Of a stretch of DNA of 64,000 nucleotides, positions 47,112 to 58,189 are shown piece after piece (within the stretch, counting starts at the first letter, position 1; each line of letters begins with the position of its first letter). Position numbers and translations under genes: made by a program. The DNA is from Meandrina meandrites (Eukaryota; Cnidaria; Anthozoa; Scleractinia; Meandrinidae), in contig OY855915.1 of assembly GCA_963693305.1 (NCBI GenBank), positions 1,904,001 to 1,968,000 of the forward strand. Reading direction: 5' to 3'. The notes below the pieces were generated by a model, which was not told the origin of the DNA, did not search any database, and saw nothing but the letters and a program-made list of their open reading frames with translations.

Positions 47112-47877
47112 GAAAAGTGATGGGGGGAGGGGGAGTGGGAAAAAATTCATGCAAGGAAAAACGCAAAAAAAAATTCATGCACAAGATGGGCCGCAATTTG
47201 AATAAACCAGAATTAATTTTTCTCAAAAATGTTCCAAAATACACCAAATGGCATTAGAGCAAGTCTAGATTTTCAAAATTTTATTTAATACATCACAATT
47301 AGTGCTAACTTTTGGGCCCCCTCTCCTCAAAATTCGTTCCTACGGGCCTGACTGTAAATTGCTATTTTCTTTTGAAATCTCCCTCAATAGTGAACATTAT
47401 TCAAAAAGTATTTTATCTCATAAAATAAACTCTAAAATGGAGAAAGAAAGTAAAAGTAATAGGTAGGTTAAGTCTGTATACGAACCTAGTGGCTCATCAG
47501 GCCGGAGCTTATCCCGGTTTCCGTAGCATGAAGCGACTAGGAGTATTTCTACTCCCCCCTGGATGGGATGCTAGTCCATCGCAGGGTTACCTCCAGCAGT
47601 ATATTCGCCAGTACCCATTTATACACCTGGGTGGAGAGAGGCACTATGAGAGTAAAGTGTCTTGCCCAAGAACACAACGCAGTGCCCCAGCCAGGGGAAA
47701 GTACAAGCTATGTATTCAATGAAACAAAGTAGCACCTTTTTTAATTAATTCAATAACAAATTGTGTATAAATAAAAAATCGTGCATAGGGCTGCAATCAA
47801 AAAAATTCTTGCACAGGCAATGGGCACCAAAAAAATTCTTGCAAGCTAGAAATCCCCCACACCCCCATCACTTTTCC
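47112..47877. mobile_element. Inverted-repeat element interrupted by a SINE
   Basis: Ends GAAAAGTGATGGGGGGAGG and (inverted) GAAAAGTGATGGGGGTGTGG. Subterminal AAATTCATGCAAG and ATTCTTGCAAG motifs recur at both ends. The target duplication was not resolved. Confidence 0.55.
47465..47698 (-). mobile_element. SINE copy lacking the tRNA head
   Basis: Matches 12568-12800 closely (GGATGGGATGCTAGTCCATC, TACACCTGGGTGGAGAGAGG) but stops before the tRNA-like part. It is a typical 5'-truncated copy, nested in 47112-47877. Confidence 0.8.
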
Positions 47878-47884
47878 AACGCTA

Positions 47885-48300
47885 GCATAGTAAATTAAGG
47901 CGATGCTTCGTCCTTGACTGAAATTTTTGCGCAATGCTGGATTCATTATTTCCGTTTTATTTTGAATGCAAATGCTCGTCCTGACTCTGTACCGCGTTAA
48001 GATTCATTTAATTATGTTTTTGTGATGCTACATCAACTCTTTTCATTCATTTATGTCGAGGTGTTTCCACGGAAACACAAACATGTACCACATGAATGTC
48101 ACAAAATGTTACTAGACAGTATAATTTTTTTTTTGCAAAAAATTAATAACAAATTAACCAAATAAAAACTCGGTAGATCCTCAGAGTTGCTGCTTCGTTG
48201 ATAAATCAGTCAAAGGCTTTGCTTATGAAGAGATAGGGTGGCCCTAGTGCTTAAGTTACCGTAGTTGTATGGTCCAAGATAACCCAGACTTACAATCCTT
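47885..48300 (+). repeat. Diverged fragment of the gene-bearing unit, 3' part
   Basis: GATTCATTATTTCCGTTTTA, TTTCCACGGAAACAC and AACATGTACCACATGAATGT align with unit II 29940-30440. No gene exon is kept. Confidence 0.6.
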
Positions 48301-48337
48301 CCACCACGTGTCGCTTTTATCCTGCATGGTCTCATTA

Positions 48338-49423
48338 AGGTCGCCACACACGAGGGGACCAGTCGCAGGGACTGGTCGCAGGGACCGGTCGCAGGGACTG
48401 GTCCCCTGTAGAGTTTACACGATGGAATGAGTCGCGGGGACCAGTCCCTTGAAGGGTTCACACGCTGGGACCTGTTTCGCAGCAAGATAGCAGTATTTAT
48501 GACGTTTTCAATATATAAAACAAGATAATCACCTTGTGGAGATGGAAAATTATTATTATTATTATTATTATTCCTATTATTGTTCATATCTGAGCGTGCT
48601 TACTGGACTGTGTTCAACAATTGTTTTAAAAACATGGAATGTTGACCATGTTTGAAATCCGCTCGTATTTTATAATTTTGATATCAGGTTTCCTTTCGGT
48701 GTTTTTATACCTGGAAAAAAAAATTGCATCATTTCATCAAGAACTGCAAAAGTATAGTATTCTCCAGGCTAGCTGAAAAAAACATCCGATCAAATTTGCA
48801 TAACATAAACCGGATGTCACGCATTCTCTTCATGAAATGGCGCAAAAACATGCTAGCGACAGCTAGCGAGAAAATTTGGCGGGAACTTTGTTTTCATCGA
48901 GTAAAATTGGCTTCGAGAGCTGCGAAGAAAAAGACTCTGTTGCTCCTGATGATGATGCAAGACGAAGAATTGCCGGTTTCTTATGAACGAAGAATCAATT
49001 ACCATTCGTGTACTGGTGACGCTCCAATCTTCAATATTAATGCCAACAGTCTGTTCAGTAGTATTCTGTTCAATCTGTTCACTACTCTGTTCAGGCATCG
49101 CCATCTTCAAACTCGAACGTGCAGAATTGTGGGAGCTTAAAATGCTGATCAGCGATTGATTCATTTTTAATTGGTCGCAGGGACCAGTCCCACGACCCTG
49201 TTCACACGAGGGACCAAGCAAAATATTGCGGGGACCAGTCCCTGCGACTGGTCCCACGAATTCAAACCAGTTTGAATTCTTGGGACCGATTTCGGGGACC
49301 AAAATTCAGTCCCTGCGACCGGATTTTTGACGAAAATTGGCCTGTTCACACGATGGGACTTGGTCGCAGGGACTGGTCCCTGCGACCGGTCCCTGCGACC
49401 AGTCCCCTCGTGTGTGGCGACCT
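48338..49423. mobile_element. Harbinger-like element with GGGACYGGTCGCA subterminal repeats
   Basis: Ends AGGTCGCCACACACGAGGGG are identical and inverted, flanked by TTA (48335-48337 and 49424-49426). Copies of CAGGGACTGGTCGCAGGGAC-like motifs cluster in both subterminal regions. It is 1086 bp. An internal open stretch of 138 codons (48724-49140) shows no transposase motif. A (TTA)n run lies at 48550-48572. Confidence 0.7.
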
Positions 49424-49449
49424 TTAAGGGTTGCACGTTAACAAATCAT

Positions 49450-50110
49450 ACTGTCGTAGAAATAATAAACACACTGCGGTGATAAACATGTCAAGACAAC
49501 GCATGTCGGAAAAAACTGATTTTACAAACTTGGCGTTTCGTATGCTACAACATACATCTTCAGAGGTGACCGCTAACTAGATTACAATTGAAATTTAAAT
49601 GGGACAAAAAAGAAAAAAAGTGGTATCTAATAAAATGTAACAATACTAATAATTAATAACAAACAGATGAATCTGGGGAAAAATATACAAGGCTAGTAAA
49701 GAAAAAGTTACTCACTACCAACGTTTTCATTTAAGGCTGGCTTTAAATCACGAATTAAAAATGTTTCCTTAATTTTACAATGTATATCTGATCGACCAGT
49801 TGCTAAAATTTCAAAATTATCCCATTTAATATTATGGCCCGTGGAAGTAATGTGATCAGCGATGGCTGAAGTGTGACAGTTTTTAGCAAAGGCCTTAAAA
49901 TGTTCAGTTTTACTGTCGTGTAGTCGACGCTTTGTTTTTCCAATATTAAAATCATCACAGTCCCATCAGCTTGCCCTATAAACCACTTTTGACATCTGAG
50001 AACGGCTGAACCTGTCATTAAATCATACTGTGTTCGCGGTACACATCGATCGGGCATGCATGAAAAAATGATATCTTTTAGGGGTCCGAAAAAGCTTGAG
50101 CCACACCCAG
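49450..50110 (-). mobile_element. Penelope-like element, 3' fragment
   Basis: It carries the C-terminal GIY-YIG endonuclease part and a 3' region with CTGAAGATGTATGTTGTAGC on the minus strand. The reverse transcriptase is absent (5' truncated). Confidence 0.8.
49708..49998 (-). pseudogene. Penelope GIY-YIG endonuclease domain, broken
   Basis: On the minus strand the frame reads WDCDDFNIGKTKRRLHDSK, then HFKAFAKNCHTSAIADHIT, then LATGRSDIHCKIKETFLIRD and LKPALNENVGSE before the stop at 49708-49710. These are hallmark blocks of Penelope GIY-YIG domains (family knowledge). Where the conserved Cys before WDC is expected there is an in-frame TGA at 49976-49978. The copy is therefore dead as well as truncated. 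In life this domain nicks target DNA for retrotransposition. Confidence 0.8.
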
Positions 50111-52023
50111 GTTAGTTTCCATTCGGGTTTAATTCATACTTTCTGGACAGCAACCCCGTCACTTTCATATGAGATTCACCATTGGCAAACATCTTTTATT
50201 TCCATCCCATTATTCCTCAAGAAGTAGAATCTGAAATTATAACTCTATCAGAAAGTAAAGCCTATGGACTTTATTCCAGTTCTGTAAGATCAGTTATATC
50301 ACTACCTCTAGCTGAAATATTTAAGACGGAATCCACCAGGAAGTCGAGTAATATTTATTTAAGTTGGACAAAAATCGAGTACCAGAATAATTTAAATCCT
50401 ATTGCGTTATTTTCTACCCTAAATAAAAGGTAAAGATGTAAGTAATTATCACTGATAACACCAACAACAATTTCTTATCAGAGTCTTAGAAAATGAATTT
50501 CAAAGTTCACAAGCTATAGGGAAATTCTCACGTGCAGCCATTTTGTAAAATCATCTTTAAGCGATTCAGTGGAATTCAGTGAAATTTCAATATTTGTTTT
50601 CGGTGCTTGGTGTTGTTAGAAAAGATTTCTTTTGATAAGATATTAGAAGCAGTAACACAAAAGTTTGCAATAATGTGTAAATAATTTTGGTACAACAATT
50701 TCTTATCAGAGCCTGAGAAAATGAAATTTAATGTTCACAAGCTATAGCAATTTAGTGGAATTCAGCGGAACTTCGAGATTGGTTTTCGATGTGTGGTGTT
50801 GTTAGAAAAGATTTCTTTTGATAAGATATTTGAAGCAGTAACACAAAAGCTTGCAATAAGGTGTAAATAATTTTGGTACATAATTTTGTCCAACAACTAC
50901 TCGAAGTCCTGGCGGATTCCGTCTTAATCAGTTCTTTCTCACTGGAATTTATTAGCAAAATTTAAACTAGCTAAGAGGGTCTAAGAGAGTTCCAGTATTT
51001 AAAGACGACGACGAAACGTTACCTGAAAACTTAACAGACTTATTTCACTACTATCTATTTATAATCGAATATTTGAAAAACTAATATATGCACGAGTTAT
51101 TAAATTTATTATAAGAATAATATACTCTATAATCTCCGGTTTATATCGACCCAATATGGCTTCCGTAATAAACACAGTAAATCAGTTGGAATTATTTCTA
51201 AACTGAGACATTACGTCCCACGTCAGATTTTGCTAAGTATCATCTATCATACTTTAATAACTCCCTACTTAAATTATGGTATATCTGTATGGGGCTATCG
51301 TGCAAAAACACATTTAAATTGATTGCTAATTTTACAAAAACGTGCATTGCGTTTAATCTTCTTCCGTAGGGCCCGAGAACATGCAATTCCCCTATTTATT
51401 AAATCTAATAATCTTCCAATATCATTTTTATTTTTCCAGCAACTATGTTATTTGATGTATGATATTCACGCACAAGTTGCTCCAATAAACCTTCTTAACC
51501 AATTTACCAAAACAAGAACAATGCATAACTATAACACCAGATCGTCCTCAAATGAGTGCTTCACTGTGAAAACTTCAAGAACAGAAAAAATGAAAAAATC
51601 GTTTTCAAGGATTGGCGTTTCAATCTGGAATTCAATCCCGTAATCACTAAAATCACTGAACAAATCTGAATTTCAAAATAAAATTAAAAAACTACCCCTT
51701 GATGTTTTAAACTGTAAAGATGACTATATTGAAGTCTCCAAACTGTATTGTATAGTTACTAGTTATTGCCTTCTAGCTTTTCGTGAGTGTGTGTAGTTTA
51801 TTATATTGTTAGTTTACTTTTTCAATAATTAATTAATTAATTAATTAATTAGTTAAGTAATCAATTGTTTATATCTCTTTTTCTCTTCTGTTCAAAGTGT
51901 GTAATTCTTTTTTTTTTTTTTAATTTAACCCTTGCCCCGGCCTTGATTAGTTGTTTCTACTAGAAGTGGGGGCAAGCAATTTTGTAACAATATTTAAATA
52001 ACAAAAATAAAGTTCAGTTCAGT
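50110..52023 (+). mobile_element. Decayed LINE fragment interrupted by a MITE
   Basis: Plus-strand pieces of a non-LTR reverse transcriptase are recognisable: SEIITLSESKAYGLYSSSVR and PLAEIF before the MITE, then QFFLTG, KFKLAK, LISLLSIYNRIFEKLIYAR. The C-terminal part reads IIYHTLITPYLNYGISVWG and RALRLIFFRRA to WNSIP. Stops and a deletion over the catalytic YADD region make it inactive. The 3' end has an (AATT)n run at 51826-51851, a T run, and AATAAA at 52006. Confidence 0.85.
50325..50923. mobile_element. TTAA-flanked MITE nested in the LINE
   Basis: TTAA at 50321-50324 and 50924-50927 flanks GACGGAATCCACCAGGA and (inverted) GACGGAATCCGCCAGGA. Removing it rejoins the LINE frame across EIF and NQFFLTG, the expected reverse-transcriptase sequence. 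It contains two tandem copies of about 220 bp (50468-50695 and 50693-50890), sharing GTTGTTAGAAAAGATTTC. Confidence 0.85.
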
Positions 52024-52111
52024 AAAGAAAGTAACATCACGGTAGTATTCCTGGGAAACCATTATACCGCTAGCTTATAACGTTCTTGTCCATGTAAGTA
52101 TTTTATTGGCA

Positions 52112-52805
52112 TTAAGGTGGCTGGTATCGGTTTCCAGCATTTTCAAGCATTTTTCAGCTCTTACACTTTTGACGGGTCTGTACTAGAAATCTTTATCAGT
52201 TGATGCTACAATAATGGTATCACATAAATGCCCAATGATTGGTGAATATGTTCTGGTCATTTTCTTGACGTCACTGGTTACCATAGTAACAGGATAACCT
52301 GTTAAAAACACCCTTAATTTTAGCTTTAAGTGCTTATAACTCAAAAACGAGCTCGGTGACCCCCATTTTTATTGTTGAGTTATAATTAGCATGTAAAGAT
52401 ACAACTTTTTGTAAAGTTAAAAAAATTTCTACGAAGCGGTTTCAGAGCCACCTTAAATTTTTAAAAATTTAAGGTGGCTCTGAAACTGCTTCGTAGAAAT
52501 TTTTTTAACTTTGCAGAAAGTTGTATCTTAACATGCTAATCAATGTTCAATAATAAAAATTGGGGGTCATCGAGCTCGTTTTTGAGTTATAAGCACTTAA
52601 AGCTAAAATTAAGGGTGTTTTTAACAGGTTATAGTGTTGCTATGGAAACCAGTGAGGTCAAGAAAGTAACCAAAACATACTCGGCAATTATTGGGCATTT
52701 ATTTGATACCATTATTGTAGCATCAACTGATAAAAATTTATTGTACTATCCAGTCAAAGTGTAAGAGCTGGAAAGTGCTGGAAACCATTACCAGCCGCCT
52801 TAAGT
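52112..52805. mobile_element. 694-bp head-to-head MITE dimer (foldback), TTAA ends
   Basis: Arms of about 345 bp pair around the 24-nt palindrome at 52451-52474. Each arm starts TTAAGGTGGCTGGTA and ends GAGCCACCTTAA, so each arm is itself a MITE; two sit inverted. The GGTGACCCCCATTTT motif resembles the GGGGTCACCGAC of the MITE at 31689. Confidence 0.75.
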
Positions 52806-53175
52806 TGTAACAAATAGAAGATAAAAGGAAAGAATTAGCGAAATACAATTATCGTCTGCTGCTAGTAAATTTATTCAAGCAAACGTTGCCAATCGTTGCA
52901 TGGCACAATTCACTTGCCACTGAACACTGTAAATACTCTGTTGCGATCACTCGGAAGGTCCTGAACGAGGTGTGTGAACAAGACAGTGATGTTGTTTGTC
53001 ACATTTTATAACATTTACCTAACTGTTGTTTGTTTTTTTTCTTGATAGTGTTTTATTACAGAATAACAATTTCTTCTTTTCGTTTATTGCGACCGAAGCC
53101 GCAAAGGTATGAAATTGGTCGTTTTCACATACTCTTGACACACAATGTTAACATTTCCCAAAAGACAGGTGTTAT

Positions 53176-53434
53176 CAGGGCCGTGGCTAGCATGAGGCAA
53201 TACGAGGCACTTGCCTCGTCTTGATTTTGGCCTTTTTAAGAAACGTTTAATTGAGAAAATAATCCCAGGAAAAAAATTGGGAAAATGCCATGGAAAATGC
53301 TTAAAAGGGCATTTCTGGGCCTCTAGATTTTAAACTTTTCTGGGGGAGGGCATGCCCCCAGACCCCACTAGCGGCTCGCGCCTTCGGCGGTCGAAGCCTC
53401 CCTCATCTTGTTCTGAAGTCTAGCCACGGCCCTG
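53176..53434. mobile_element. MITE with CAGGGCCGTGGCTAGC ends and 5-bp duplication
   Basis: Inverted ends CAGGGCCGTGGCTAG are flanked by GTTAT (53171-53175 and 53435-53439). It is 259 bp, non-coding, of the hAT-like 5-bp group seen elsewhere in the window. Confidence 0.75.
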
Positions 53435-53667
53435 GTTATAGCATTTTATTTCTCTCTAAGCACTGGATCTCTAACCATCTCAGATTCACGCTGTCCCAAT
53501 TTTTGTTTTGTGTGTTTACTTACAATTTTCAACAATTTTTATATATTATATTTTTATATATGATATTTTTGCCGAGCAAACAACTTTACTCGAGCCTCAA
53601 ATCTACGTTAAATCAGAATGTATACTGACATGACCTTCTAAATATCTAGTCCTCTTTTTTGTGTCCG

Positions 53668-53739
53668 ATGAAAGCTTTTGCAGTTTTCGTTCTTTTGATG
53701 CTGGTTTTCATGTCAATGGCCTTGAGCGACCAGTCTTAA
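53668..53739 (+). pseudogene. Secreted-protein exon A, unit IV copy, broken
   Basis: It encodes the same signal peptide with small changes (MKAFAVFVLLMLVFMSMALS), then DQS and a stop at 53737-53739. The acceptor that precedes ATG in the other copies (TCAG) is TCCG here, so splicing to this exon is lost too. The 3' exons lie inverted in unit VI. This copy cannot make the product. Confidence 0.7.
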
Positions 53740-54329
53740 ACTGTCATTATATTACTCTGAAATATACTGTAGTGTTGCTATATGGAGGGTTAACTGACAA
53801 ACGGACAAATGTTCAACTGATAACAGTGAAAAAGAAATAATCATAAGCGCACGGGCCGGGTGGCTGGGGGCTGCAGCCCCACACCCACCCCCCACCCACC
53901 CCCCACCCACCCACCGGAACACCAATCAAAATACTCCATACACCTTATTCCAAAATGGCAGAAAAACATTATTCTTTTTGTCTTCATGCCTAATTGACCC
54001 TCATGGCCTCAATCGCATCTGCAGAATTCAAAAGAATCTTTGGCTTAAAACGAGGCCATGAGGGCCAGTTAACATTTAGACAAAAGAATAAAAGGTATTT
54101 TCCGCCATTCTGGAATAAGGTGTATTCGACGAATCGATCGAATCGACATGAATAGAATTTTCTTTTTTTCCATTGGAATCTATGCGACTGTTTTGGACAT
54201 GTGTGGGACCTTTGGGAGAAACAAATAACTGTATGCAAAATAAATGTATGGGGCTGTGCGGAAATCTTGCCGAAGACAGGGACAACAATCAGTGTAAAGG
54301 ATAAAAAATCGCGCGGGGAAATCAATAGC

Positions 54330-55430
54330 GGATGCACGGCGAGAGCAGGAAGAAACTCACAGCGAACACGTGGTGAAACGCACAGGGTTGCTTGTAAGTC
54401 TGGGTTATCTTTGACACTAGAGCTAGAAAAACCTTTCAAAACACATGCTCGTGTTTGCGTTGGAATGCCTCGACATAAATGAAAAGAGTTTTGACAGAAT
54501 TATCAAGCGGAAACATTGAGAAGCTAGCATGCTATTACAACTTTTAAGCGACGTTAGAAAATTGTTAGAGTCATAATATCACAAAAGATTGAAAAAAAAA
54601 CACGCTCATTTACCCATGCACCGTTTATTTTAATTCCCACAGAATACATCATTGATACGTCATTAATGACATCATGATTATGTGAAATGGATTAAATGTA
54701 GAGGATCCTCATTTATCGTCCCTTTCATCATCGCCTCTGCAACAAAAACAGAAATAGAAAAATCTTAACGGGAAACAAAATTAGGACGAACGTTTGTATT
54801 GAAAATTAAACGGAAATAATGGATCCGGTTACGCGCAAATATTTCAATCACGGCCAAAGCATCGCCTCAATCGCAATCGTTATTCGGTTTCTCAGACAAT
54901 CAGAAAAGTATCATGTGACAATTTACGTCACAACTGCTCTCCCTCCCCCACCCCTGAACGTAAGTTGACAGCTCTTCCTCCTTCTTTCTTCATTTAACCC
55001 TGCAAGATGACGTGACTTGAGAAACGCGTTACAGAGAAAAGCAAATTAAACGCCGTAATGAATTTAAAGAGCAGACTTTTCGAGCGTTAGCCCTGGGCCG
55101 AAAGATTTTGTATCACGTGAAAAGGTAGTATTGTCACGTGATAGGTAGTATTGTCACTTGATGATCTGGTAGAGTTTAAACAGTGCAACTTGGTTTGTTA
55201 TCATTTACGTAACATTCTTACCATTTAAAACAGCACCAGATTACCAGAGGGCAAAGAATGGCACATGGCATTTTGAGTTCTTCCTCTCCTGCATCTCGTA
55301 ATTCAGTGATCTTTTTGCTGTGCTTCTTGGCCATCATATCATAAAAATTCTCCAGTTTAAAGAAAACAACTGCAGAAAGAAAATGTTCAGTCATGGTCTT
55401 CGCGTTTGTTGCTCATGCATGGCTATCCGA
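54330..55430 (-). repeat. Unit VI: inverted 3' half of the gene-bearing unit
   Basis: On the minus strand it matches unit II from the middle-exon region to the 3' flank (exon C at 54736 downward, TTTCCGTTTAATTTTC, CTAGAGCTAG near 54415). It complements the missing 3' half of unit IV, next to which it lies. Confidence 0.65.
55222..55369 (-). CDS. Middle exon relative in unit VI
   Basis: On the minus strand a strong acceptor (TTTTCTTTCTGCAG) opens VVFFKLENFYDMMAKKHSKK, then ITELRDAGEEELKMPCAILC, reaching a donor AAATG/GTAAGA at 55221. FFKLENF matches the core of exon B in units II and V, and the codons differ mainly at synonymous positions (AAG/AAA, TTG/CTG, GAA/GAG, AAC/AAT). That argues this frame is under protein-level selection. 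The rest of the exon is unlike the others. Exon C follows at 54736 downward. The exon boundaries differ from those of unit V, so the model is uncertain. Confidence 0.45.
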
Positions 55431-55451
55431 GAGTGTCAGATTGGGTAGAAT

Positions 55452-55486
55452 GGGGGGGGGGGGGGGGGGGGGGGGGGAGGGCGTTA
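55452..55486. repeat. Long G homopolymer
   Basis: A run of about 27-28 G, possibly the inversion breakpoint side of unit VI. Its length is unreliable in sequencing. Confidence 0.8.
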
Positions 55487-55615
55487 AGAAGTTCTAATGC
55501 CTTTTTTAATTTACAATATCAGTTTAATGTTATTTTGTTTTGTTTTGCAGGTAAGGACATCGAGGATAAAATGAAATGTAATAGTAAACGTGGATTATTC
55601 TACACTGTTATTAGT

Positions 55616-55785
55616 TTAAGAGGCCGTCTCCCTTAAACCGTTCCACTCGATTTTGGACTCCAAAATAGTTTTCCTTCATATTTCTGTCACAGGTAGTACT
55701 ATCTATCCTTACTACTAAAATGCAGTTAAAATGATCAGAAAGTTTGTTTCTCTTTGGAGCATTTACCGATTACCAGTGTCAAGAA
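55616..55785 (+). mobile_element. Solo end related to the 8.15-kb transposon
   Basis: TTAAGAGGCCGTCTCCCTTA, then CCACTCGATTTTGGACTCC and TTCCTTCATATTTCTG align with the terminal region 34668-34735 (TTAAGAGGGCGTCCGCGTAA, CCACTCGATTTTCGGCCC, TTCCTTCAAATTTTCTG). No matching right end was found in the window. Confidence 0.6.
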
Positions 55786-56471
55786 GTGATGAAACGGCCA
55801 TTTTTCACGAGTTCTAACACAGGATATTAAACGTTCGTTAAAAATACTTCGCGCCGATAAAATCCCCAAAATTTGTACAAATCCAGTCAATGTTTATCAG
55901 TTCTTACTGCTGACATGTCATTTGGTTACTTTCTTGTTAAAAATCGGAAGACAACTACAATATTTATAGAACACCTTCAGTAATTTATGCGAACATCGCG
56001 AAAATATGGTCCTAAATCTTGCCTTATTTTTCACTTGTGGCAAATAGACCAGGCCTATATTGCCATTCTAGTTTTAGATTAAGACCTTGTCTGTTGAATT
56101 ATGAAATAAAATCTGCGGCACAACGCGATATTGAGAAATAAGTTCGAACGAATTCTTGGCTATTTTCACGGGTTAAGTATTGCGTGACACACTTCACATT
56201 CCAGTCCGAGTCTTGTTGCCTGACACTTTGATGCTTTGTTGATGAATATTTTCCGCCTAACGACAAGGGAAAACGCATTGACATTCTACAAATGGCAGCT
56301 TGTTTTTCCTTGTTTCGGTAAGTTGAAACCAAATACGGTGTTTCGTTTCCTGACCATTAAATAATGAAAGTCGATTCGTGTCCTTCGTGATTATATTTAC
56401 CACTCACCTTGTTGACCTTGTAGTTCCTGATGACATTATGAGAATTTACCGCTGAAACTTTCGTGGTTATC
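55786..56471. other. No supported gene
   Basis: AT-rich sequence; it may belong to the element whose end lies at 55616. Confidence 0.4.
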
Positions 56472-57071
56472 GGGTGTTACTAATACCGGGAACGGGGAAC
56501 GGGGAACGGGGAACCGGGAACGGGAGTCTGGGAACGAGTGTACAGCGGTAATCCTTATGAGAATTCAAAAAAGCGGACGAAAACACGGAAATAGAGTAAA
56601 TATGTAGCTTACTGATAAAAGTAAATGTTAATTGTTACTTAATTAGATTATTTTTAACGCTAGGTTGCCTTTTGCGTGTAATTAGATGATATGCTTTTTT
56701 AAGCGTATGAAGTGTACAGAGCCCAACATCGTTGCCAGGGATGTCGGTAATGGATGGTGCTAACACAAATAAGGCAGAGTTAACAGAGTTAAATAAGGCA
56801 GTCGTATAGGAAACTAAATAAAAACCAAATTTATTCAAATAATTCAATGTGAAGATCTGCTTAACGAGCTAATAATTACCATTGAACAAAGCAGATTATC
56901 TTGTTTGTGCGAATACAAACTGAGTTTGCTTCCTAATAACCCGACAGATTAACGCAAAGCAACATCAGGAAATACAAGTTACATTATATATTTGTATCGA
57001 TGAAAATAGTTAACAGTATAGAAATGGAACATGAACATTTTAGTCAATTGTCTTCTTTGGAAGGCCCTGAA

Positions 57072-57405
57072 GAGCTTAATAATAATAATAATAATAACGA
57101 ATTTTTAAACAGGATGGCCCTTCAGTACATGCGTACTGTTATCAAAGGGGTCCTGTAAAAAGAAAAATATATATAACAATATAAAAATAAAAATACATCA
57201 TATAAAAGGTAAAAAGTTAAAAATCTATTAAATTATGCTTACTTAACCTATAAAAATAATTCGTTTAAAGACTGCCTAAATAAAACCCTACTGCTAGTTT
57301 GTCTAGTTTTTAAAGGTAAAGAATTAAAAATATTTGCACCAGAGAAATAAAAACTTTTTCGTGCAAATTCAAGTTTCACTTTAAACACATGCTAAAAAAC
57401 GAAAG
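57072..57405 (-). mobile_element. LINE 3' remnant
   Basis: On the minus strand it reads VKLEFARKSFYFSGANIFNS then LPLKTRQTSSRVLFRQSL and a stop, the typical C-terminal end of CR1/L2-like reverse transcriptases. A short 3' UTR and an AAT-type tail (57077-57097) follow. Confidence 0.75.
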
Positions 57406-58054
57406 GTATAAGGTTTACCAACCCAGGTTGAAATTACTTTTCTTTGTCGTAAATAGCATTTTCCTTCTTGGACAATGTTCTTCATTTCATTTAATCTACA
57501 TCACGCGCTGGCACATCACGTTGTTCGTGTTTGCTATGTTCCTTCATTTTTCCGGCTGGGATCTCTACGTTGGCAGCACTATTGTTGGCGGTCCCTTGCT
57601 GTCTTGAGTCACACTTAGACTACTGTTTACGCTGCATCAATCACATCCAAGAGAAACTGATCACATAGCCAACGCTCAAGTTAAACTCATGTAAAACAGG
57701 GGTGGATCCAGAGTAGTTCAAGTGATTTGCAGAAATCACTCAAATGTTTCCAAATATTTGCGTTTTTTATTTCTCAGGTTCGTTATGTAGTTCAAAAAAT
57801 TAATTATCCTTCTTGTTTTATTGTTTATTATAAAATAAAACAAAGAAAAAAGCGTCGTATCTCGTTATTCCGTTGATTAAACAGCAAATCCAGCCCTTCC
57901 CGAGTGAATTCGACGAGTCTCGCTCGCGCGCTTTCGTCCTTTGTCGATACTTCCAGATCAACGCGAAAAAATTCGTAGGCACGACTGGAAAAAAATTGTA
58001 CGCAGTGGGTGGGACTGGGGGGGTATATGGATCTTTTCGCAAATCACTCAAAAC

Positions 58055-58170
58055 CCTCTCCGATTGGTCAGAAACACTCGCATTGTCTTGCGAACTACTC
58101 AAACTCCGTTGTGATTGGCTATCCAGGCCGCAAACTACCGTGCAAACTAGTGACAATCGTATATAAAGGG
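58055..58170 (+). promoter_or_regulatory. Promoter-like array: two CCAAT boxes and a TATA box
   Basis: Reverse CCAAT boxes GATTGGTC (58062-58069) and GATTGGCT (58113-58120) precede TATATAAAGG (58160-58169) at 40-100 bp spacing, the arrangement of a strong RNA polymerase II core promoter. Transcription would start near 58190. Confidence 0.5.
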
Positions 58171-58189
58171 AAGCCTCTCCCCGAAAGTC

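Larger units (their letters stand above)
52025..53860 (+). repeat. Unit IV: 5' half of the gene-bearing unit
   Basis: It aligns with unit II 27980-29190 (leader exons, exon A and the following intron). It is more diverged and carries two insertions (52112-52805 and 53176-53434). It stops in the intron after exon A. Confidence 0.7.

Noticed and set aside
48724..49140. 138-codon frame as a possible transposase of the Harbinger-like element
   Set aside because: No catalytic or DNA-binding motif is visible in either strand.
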